From Synechococcus sp. KORDI-49 (lineage in GTDB: Bacteria; Cyanobacteriota; Cyanobacteriia; PCC-6307; Cyanobiaceae): 64,000 bases of DNA. The position numbers and the translations under genes are program-made. Below the pieces are notes generated by a model, which saw nothing but the letters and a program-made list of their open reading frames with translations, was not told where the DNA came from and did not search any database. Shown piece after piece: positions 60,496 to 64,000 of this stretch. The stretch spans positions 375,163 to 439,162 of the forward strand of contig NZ_CP006270.1 in NCBI RefSeq assembly GCF_000737575.1, written 5' to 3'. Within the stretch, counting starts at the first letter, position 1; every line of letters begins with the position of its first letter.

Positions 60496-61803
60496 TCATT
60501 CCAGCCCGGACTCCTCCAGCGAGAACAGGCGCTCGACGGTGCGGAGAGACTGCTGACGGTCCTGACGGGACTGAGGAGCCCGCAGCTGGGTCACTGGGAC
60601 GTGGAGGATCTTGTTGATGATCCCCTTGGTCAGGGCCTCCACGACCTTGCGCTCGCGAGCGGAGAAATCCGGCCCCATCCGACTGAGGGCTTTCTGCAGC
60701 TCCTCAGTTCGGACCGCTTCCATGGCCGAGCGGAGTCGGTTGATGGTCGGCACGGCCTCGAGGCTGTCCCACCAGTCGAGGAACTGCTGAGCCTCCTGGT
60801 TCAGAAGCTGCTCGGCTTCGCGTGCCATGGCCTGGCGCGCCTCCTGGTTGCGGGCGACCACCTCCTGAAGATCGTCCACGTCATGGGACTCCACGCCGGG
60901 CACCTCCGCCGCATCGGCGGCGATGTTGCGGGGCACACCGATATCGATCAGGCGCAGCCTGCTGCGGCGGTTCAACGGCTTCAGCCGTGCTGCATCAATG
61001 ATCGGGTCGTCGGCTGCCGTGCTGGTGAACACCAGGGAACAGGTGCTCAGGTATTGATCGAGGTCCGTGAGTGGCCGGCATTGAACCGGCAGCTCGGGAA
61101 AATCCTTGGCCAGCAGTTCAGCCCGCTCCACCGTGCGATTCAGCAGCACCACCCCAGCGGCACCCTTGGATTGAAGGTGCTGAAGCAACAAACGGCTCAT
61201 GCGGCCGGCCCCCACAACGGCGATCTGTTCGCTCTCGAGGGTGACCAGCTGATCGAGGCCACGGGACTGACCGAGCTTCAGCTGTGCCAGCTCGACAGCG
61301 GCGGAGCTGATGGACACGGCCCCGGTGCCGAGGTTGGTCTCGCTGCGCACCCGTTTGCCGGTGCTGACGGCCTGGGTGAGCAGCCGGTTGAGAATCGGTC
61401 CAAGGGATTTGTGCTCCTGTCCCAGGCGCATCATTTTCTTCACCTGGGAGAGGATCTGTCCCTCACCCAGGACCAGGCTGTCCAGCCCGGCCGCCACCCG
61501 CATCAGGTGGTCCACGGCATCAGCGTGGTGGTAACTGAACAGGTGGGGCGACAGTTCGCCGGTCCCCAGACCGGAATGGCCGCTGAGGAAATCGCTGACG
61601 GCGGACACACCCAGATCTGGATGCCGCACCAGCGTGTAGATCTCCAGGCGGTTGCAGGTGCTGAGAATCGAAGCCTCGATCACCTGATCGTTGCCCTTCA
61701 ACGATTGGAGGGACGTCTCCATGGTCTGCTCAGGGATGCTGAGCCGTTCCCGGATCTCCACCGGTGCCGTGCGATGACTGAGGCCGACGACGGCAATGTG
61801 CAT
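60496..61803 (-). CDS. hemA: Glutamyl-tRNA reductase
   Basis: A 435-residue enzyme that reduces glutamyl-tRNA to glutamate-1-semialdehyde, the committed step of tetrapyrrole synthesis. HIAVVGLSHRTAPVEIRE is the canonical start, ILSTCNRLEIY carries the catalytic Cys, and GEGQILSQVKKMMRLG and VVGAGRMSRLLLQHL (NADPH) follow. The C-terminal dimerisation helices are present. ATG at 61803 is chosen; an in-frame start at 61824 is close to the glpX stop. It links pigment supply with the adjacent carbon-metabolism genes by position. Confidence 0.96.
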   Translation of the reverse strand: MHIAVVGLSHRTAPVEIRERLSIPEQTMETSLQSLKGNDQVIEASILSTCNRLEIYTLVRHPDLGVSAVSDFLSGHSGLGTGELSPHLFSYHHADAVDHLMRVAAGLDSLVLGEGQILSQVKKMMRLGQEHKSLGPILNRLLTQAVSTGKRVRSETNLGTGAVSISSAAVELAQLKLGQSRGLDQLVTLESEQIAVVGAGRMSRLLLQHLQSKGAAGVVLLNRTVERAELLAKDFPELPVQCRPLTDLDQYLSTCSLVFTSTAADDPIIDAARLKPLNRRSRLRLIDIGVPRNIAADAAEVPGVESHDVDDLQEVVARNQEARQAMAREAEQLLNQEAQQFLDWWDSLEAVPTINRLRSAMEAVRTEELQKALSRMGPDFSARERKVVEALTKGIINKILHVPVTQLRAPQSRQDRQQSLRTVERLFSLEESGLE

Positions 61804-61834
61804 GGAGACGTTCCTCTCAACCAATGGATGACGA

Positions 61835-62839
61835 TCAGCTCAGAGCGATGCTCTGGGCGCCGTCCTTGATGTGCACGGTGTTGGTGAAGCGGCAGGTGTT
61901 ATCCAGGTTGCTGATCACCAGGCTGCTGGTTCGTGTGCAATCACGCTCGAACTTAACCCCGTGGAACAGCAGGCCATCCGTGATGCCGCTGCCAGCGAAA
62001 CAAACGTGCTCACCGCAGGCCAGCTCGTCAGCTTCGTAGATCTTGTCGGGATCGGTGATGCCCATCTCAGCGAGACGCGCCAGGTTGCCCTCCTTGGTCA
62101 GGTCAGCCCATTCGGAGGTCTGAGCCACAGCAGGGTCGTACACCAGCTGACCCTGGAAGTGACCGCCGAGAGCCCGCATGGCAGCAGCGGAGATCACACC
62201 TTCAGGAGCGGCGCCGATGCCCATCAGGCAATGGGTGCCAGTGCCGGCGAAACCACAGGCGATAGCGGCCTGAACGTCTCCGTCGGAGATGGGCTGGATG
62301 CGGGCTCCGGTGGCCCGGATTTCAGCGATCAGGTCCTTGTGACGGGCACGATCCATCACCACGATCGTCAGTTCATCAACAGCGAGGCCGAGACATTCGC
62401 TGAGGATCTTGATGTTTTCAGTGGCCGACTTACGGATGTCCACCTTGCCCTTGGCCGCCGGAGGCGCGGCCAGCTTCTTCATGTAGAAGTCGGGAGCATT
62501 GAACAGACCGCCGCGGTCGGAAGCAGCCAGAACCGCCATGGATCCGCGCTGATTGAACGCGCAGAGGTTGGTGCCTTCGCAGGGATCGACAGCGAAGTCA
62601 ACGCCAGGACCGGTGCCGCTGCCGACTTCCTCACCGATGTAGAGCATGGGAGCTTCATCACGCTCGCCCTCACCGATGACGATGCGGCCCTGCATCTGAA
62701 TTTGTCCCATGCGCTTGCGCATGGCTTCCACGGCAGCGGCATCGGCCTCGTTCTTCAGGCCTTTGCCGGAGAGCTTGGCGGAGGCGATGGCAGCCTGTTC
62801 GACAACCTCGAGAATTTCCTGAATGAGGGTCTGATCCAC
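61835..62839 (-). CDS. glpX: Fructose-1,6-/sedoheptulose-1,7-bisphosphatase, class II (GlpX)
   Basis: A 334-residue bifunctional bisphosphatase of the Calvin cycle in cyanobacteria. The family sequence is clear: [37 protein letters not shown] (metal ligands), [10 protein letters not shown], and [17 protein letters not shown] at 62839 gives the usual 334-residue length; ATG at 62878 would add 13 residues. It is divergent from rpe, also a Calvin/pentose phosphate enzyme, across a 150-base promoter region. Confidence 0.96.
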   Translation of the reverse strand: MDQTLIQEILEVVEQAAIASAKLSGKGLKNEADAAAVEAMRKRMGQIQMQGRIVIGEGERDEAPMLYIGEEVGSGTGPGVDFAVDPCEGTNLCAFNQRGSMAVLAASDRGGLFNAPDFYMKKLAAPPAAKGKVDIRKSATENIKILSECLGLAVDELTIVVMDRARHKDLIAEIRATGARIQPISDGDVQAAIACGFAGTGTHCLMGIGAAPEGVISAAAMRALGGHFQGQLVYDPAVAQTSEWADLTKEGNLARLAEMGITDPDKIYEADELACGEHVCFAGSGITDGLLFHGVKFERDCTRTSSLVISNLDNTCRFTNTVHIKDGAQSIALS

Positions 62840-62990
62840 GGGACTCCAGATGTGGGGTGAAGGGGTTAGCAAGTCCATCGGGGCGGGCAGTTTGCCCTTG
62901 CCGCAGTGGATCTCGGCGTCTGAGCGCGGCTCACTGTATCAGTGGCTTCCGTTGTCCCTAAAATCACCCCGCACTTCCGCGGTTCCCGCC
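62840..62990. promoter_or_regulatory. Divergent promoter region glpX/rpe
   Basis: A 150-base spacer between two divergent carbon-fixation genes. No operator or riboswitch is recognised. It presumably holds both promoters and could be the site of co-regulation; I cannot assign boxes from the sequence. Confidence 0.4.
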
Positions 62991-63674
62991 ATGAGCACCA
63001 AGCCCCTGGTGATCTCGCCCTCCATTCTCTCGGCCGACTTCTCCCGTCTCGGAGAGGAGGTCAAGGCCGTTGACGAGGCAGGCGCAGACTGGATCCACGT
63101 TGATGTGATGGATGGCCGCTTCGTTCCCAACATCACCATCGGCCCCCTGATCGTGAGCGCCCTGCGCCCGGTGACGCAGAAGCCGCTGGATGTGCACCTG
63201 ATGATCGTTGAGCCTGAGAAGTACGTCCCTGATTTCGCCAAGGCCGGCGCAGACATCATCTCGGTGCAGGTGGAAGCCTGCCCTCACCTGCATCGCAACC
63301 TGGCCCAGATCAAGGACCTCGGCAAGAAAGCCGGTGCTGTGCTGAACCCCAGCACTCCCCTGGACACCCTGGAGTACTGCCTCGAGCTCTGCGATCTGGT
63401 GCTGATCATGAGCGTGAACCCCGGCTTCGGTGGTCAGAGCTTCATCGAGAACCAGGTGCAGAAGATCCGTGATCTCCGCCGCATGTGCGACGAGCGGGGC
63501 CTGGATCCCTGGATCGAGGTGGACGGCGGCATCAAGGCCGGCAACGCCTGGAAGGTGATCGAGGCCGGAGCCAATGCGATCGTCTCCGGATCCGGTGTAT
63601 TCAACCAGCCCGACTACGCCGAGGCGATCAAAGGAATCCGCAGCAGCAGCAGCAAGGAAGCGGTTCTGGTCTGA
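62991..63674 (+). CDS. rpe: Ribulose-phosphate 3-epimerase
   Basis: A 227-residue TIM-barrel enzyme interconverting ribulose 5-phosphate and xylulose 5-phosphate in the Calvin and pentose phosphate cycles. [35 protein letters not shown] (catalytic Asp), LDVHLMI, and [13 protein letters not shown] match the family. ATG at 62991 gives the usual N terminus. A strong hairpin terminator follows the stop. Confidence 0.97.
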   Translation: MSTKPLVISPSILSADFSRLGEEVKAVDEAGADWIHVDVMDGRFVPNITIGPLIVSALRPVTQKPLDVHLMIVEPEKYVPDFAKAGADIISVQVEACPHLHRNLAQIKDLGKKAGAVLNPSTPLDTLEYCLELCDLVLIMSVNPGFGGQSFIENQVQKIRDLRRMCDERGLDPWIEVDGGIKAGNAWKVIEAGANAIVSGSGVFNQPDYAEAIKGIRSSSSKEAVLV

Positions 63675-63702
63675 ACCAGGCGGTGTCGCTTCGTCATCGA
63701 TG

Positions 63703-63725
63703 CCCCGGCCATGGCCGGGGCTTTT
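63703..63725 (+). terminator. Rho-independent terminator of rpe
   Basis: CCCCGGCC (63703-63710) and GGCCGGGG (63713-63720), separated by AT in a fully palindromic stem, followed by CTTTTT. About 28 bases after the rpe stop. The opposite strand can form the same hairpin but its tract is A-rich. Confidence 0.85.
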
Positions 63726-63739
63726 TCATGGGCCTCCGT

Positions 63740-63874
63740 TCAGAGAAGAGCCAGCAGAGCGATCAGCATCACCACCGCCAAACCGATCAGCACTCCCGTC
63801 ACAGCGGGGCGCACATCCACCGGTCGGTAGGCCGGAGCACAACGGCGGCAGCCACGGCGACTGGCCTGACTCAC
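63740..63874 (-). CDS. Candidate 44-residue membrane microprotein
   Basis: GTG at 63874 encodes 44 residues: SQASRRGCRRCAPAYRPVD is basic with a Cys pair, followed by a hydrophobic helix GVLIGLAVVMLIALLALL to the end. It begins 22 bases after the ccsA stop on the same strand, so it may be co-transcribed. No ribosome-binding site is clear. Not recognised. Confidence 0.5.
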   Translation of the reverse strand: MSQASRRGCRRCAPAYRPVDVRPAVTGVLIGLAVVMLIALLALL

Positions 63875-63896
63875 GGCGCTTGGGTGCTGTTTGCTC

Positions 63897-64000
63897 TCAG
63901 CCTAGAAACCAGCCGTAGCTGTGCAATCCGATCCCGAGCAGGTTCACGCCGATGTAACAGACGCCGATCACGACAAGGCCGGCCACCGCCACCAGTGCCG
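63897..64000 (-). CDS. ccsA: Cytochrome c biogenesis protein CcsA, C-terminal end (partial)
   Basis: The last 34 codons of a reverse-strand gene run off the right edge. They read [20 protein letters not shown], then [13 protein letters not shown]. The [11 protein letters not shown] ending is the hallmark of CcsA, the haem-handling membrane protein of system II cytochrome c maturation. The rest of the gene lies beyond the window. Confidence 0.8.
   Translation of the reverse strand, partial: ALVAVAGLVVIGVCYIGVNLLGIGLHSYGWFLG

Noticed and set aside
1..64000. CRISPR arrays, insertion sequences and prophage genes
   Set aside because: No evenly spaced direct repeats, no transposase or integrase motifs, and no phage structural genes were seen on either strand.

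Overview
The window is a gene-dense, GC-rich stretch of a cyanobacterial chromosome, most likely a marine picocyanobacterium of the Synechococcus/Cyanobium group. Support for this comes from the chlorophyll cyclase AcsF, a zam-type RNB protein, class II GlpX bisphosphatase of 334 residues, monomeric B12-dependent ribonucleotide reductase, several protein families confined to cyanobacteria (DUF2996, DUF3104, DUF3303, DUF3531, DUF6464, CPP1-like), overlapping start/stop codons, frequent GTG/TTG starts and many short genes without clear Shine-Dalgarno sites. No transposase, prophage, CRISPR array or rRNA was seen. One tRNA (Ser, TGA) is present.

Layout. 1-8.7 kb: zam (5' end outside the window), ubiX, acsF, the tldD/tldE pair and fmt, all forward and tightly packed. 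8.7-11.2 kb: a reverse trio (TerC-like membrane protein, DUF6464, and a protein with a riboflavin-kinase-like look) and a Pro/Glu-rich hypothetical. 11.2-15.7 kb: a looser, small-protein-rich region with DUF3104, DUF3303 and TIGR03643 proteins, exported small proteins, three hydrophobic microproteins of 24-33 residues and a tRNA-like fold. 15.7-26 kb: mfd, a 55-residue membrane microprotein, a secreted HExxH protein, a C-terminal processing protease, ispG, a family 4 uracil-DNA glycosylase, a VOC protein and an aminotransferase. 26-30 kb: a phnD-phnC-phnE type transporter with a double-length permease, then an SGNH hydrolase. 30-38.5 kb: a type III sigma factor, a DUF92 protein, rsmE, an ABC ATPase, hslO, a CPP1-like protein, prfC and a methyltransferase. 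38.6-46.4 kb: nrdJ, a large exported low-complexity protein with its own terminator, tRNA-Ser, an RHH-like/GIY-YIG-like gene pair, and a grrP-grrA pair for a cyclophane-type RiPP. 46.4-56.8 kb: an SDR, a LOG protein, a beta-propeller protein, a paralogue of protochlorophyllide reductase, DUF389, EamA, cobW, a pentapeptide protein, a upp-like gene, ilvD and a CIA30 protein. 56.8-64 kb: pgl, gnd, glgC, hemA, glpX and rpe, then the 3' end of ccsA.

How they work together. The right end groups the oxidative pentose phosphate enzymes (pgl, gnd), glycogen synthesis (glgC), the Calvin cycle (glpX, rpe) and the committed tetrapyrrole enzyme (hemA). acsF, the protochlorophyllide-reductase-like SDR and the CPP1-like protein add further chlorophyll-related functions. 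The most notable accessory signal is the grrP-grrA pair: an exported precursor with six aromatic-X-Asn ring motifs in a Gly-rich tail, next to an orphan periplasmic binding protein, but with no radical SAM maturase in this window. The second is the Zam protein, whose RNB domain has lost all four catalytic aspartates in my alignment by eye.
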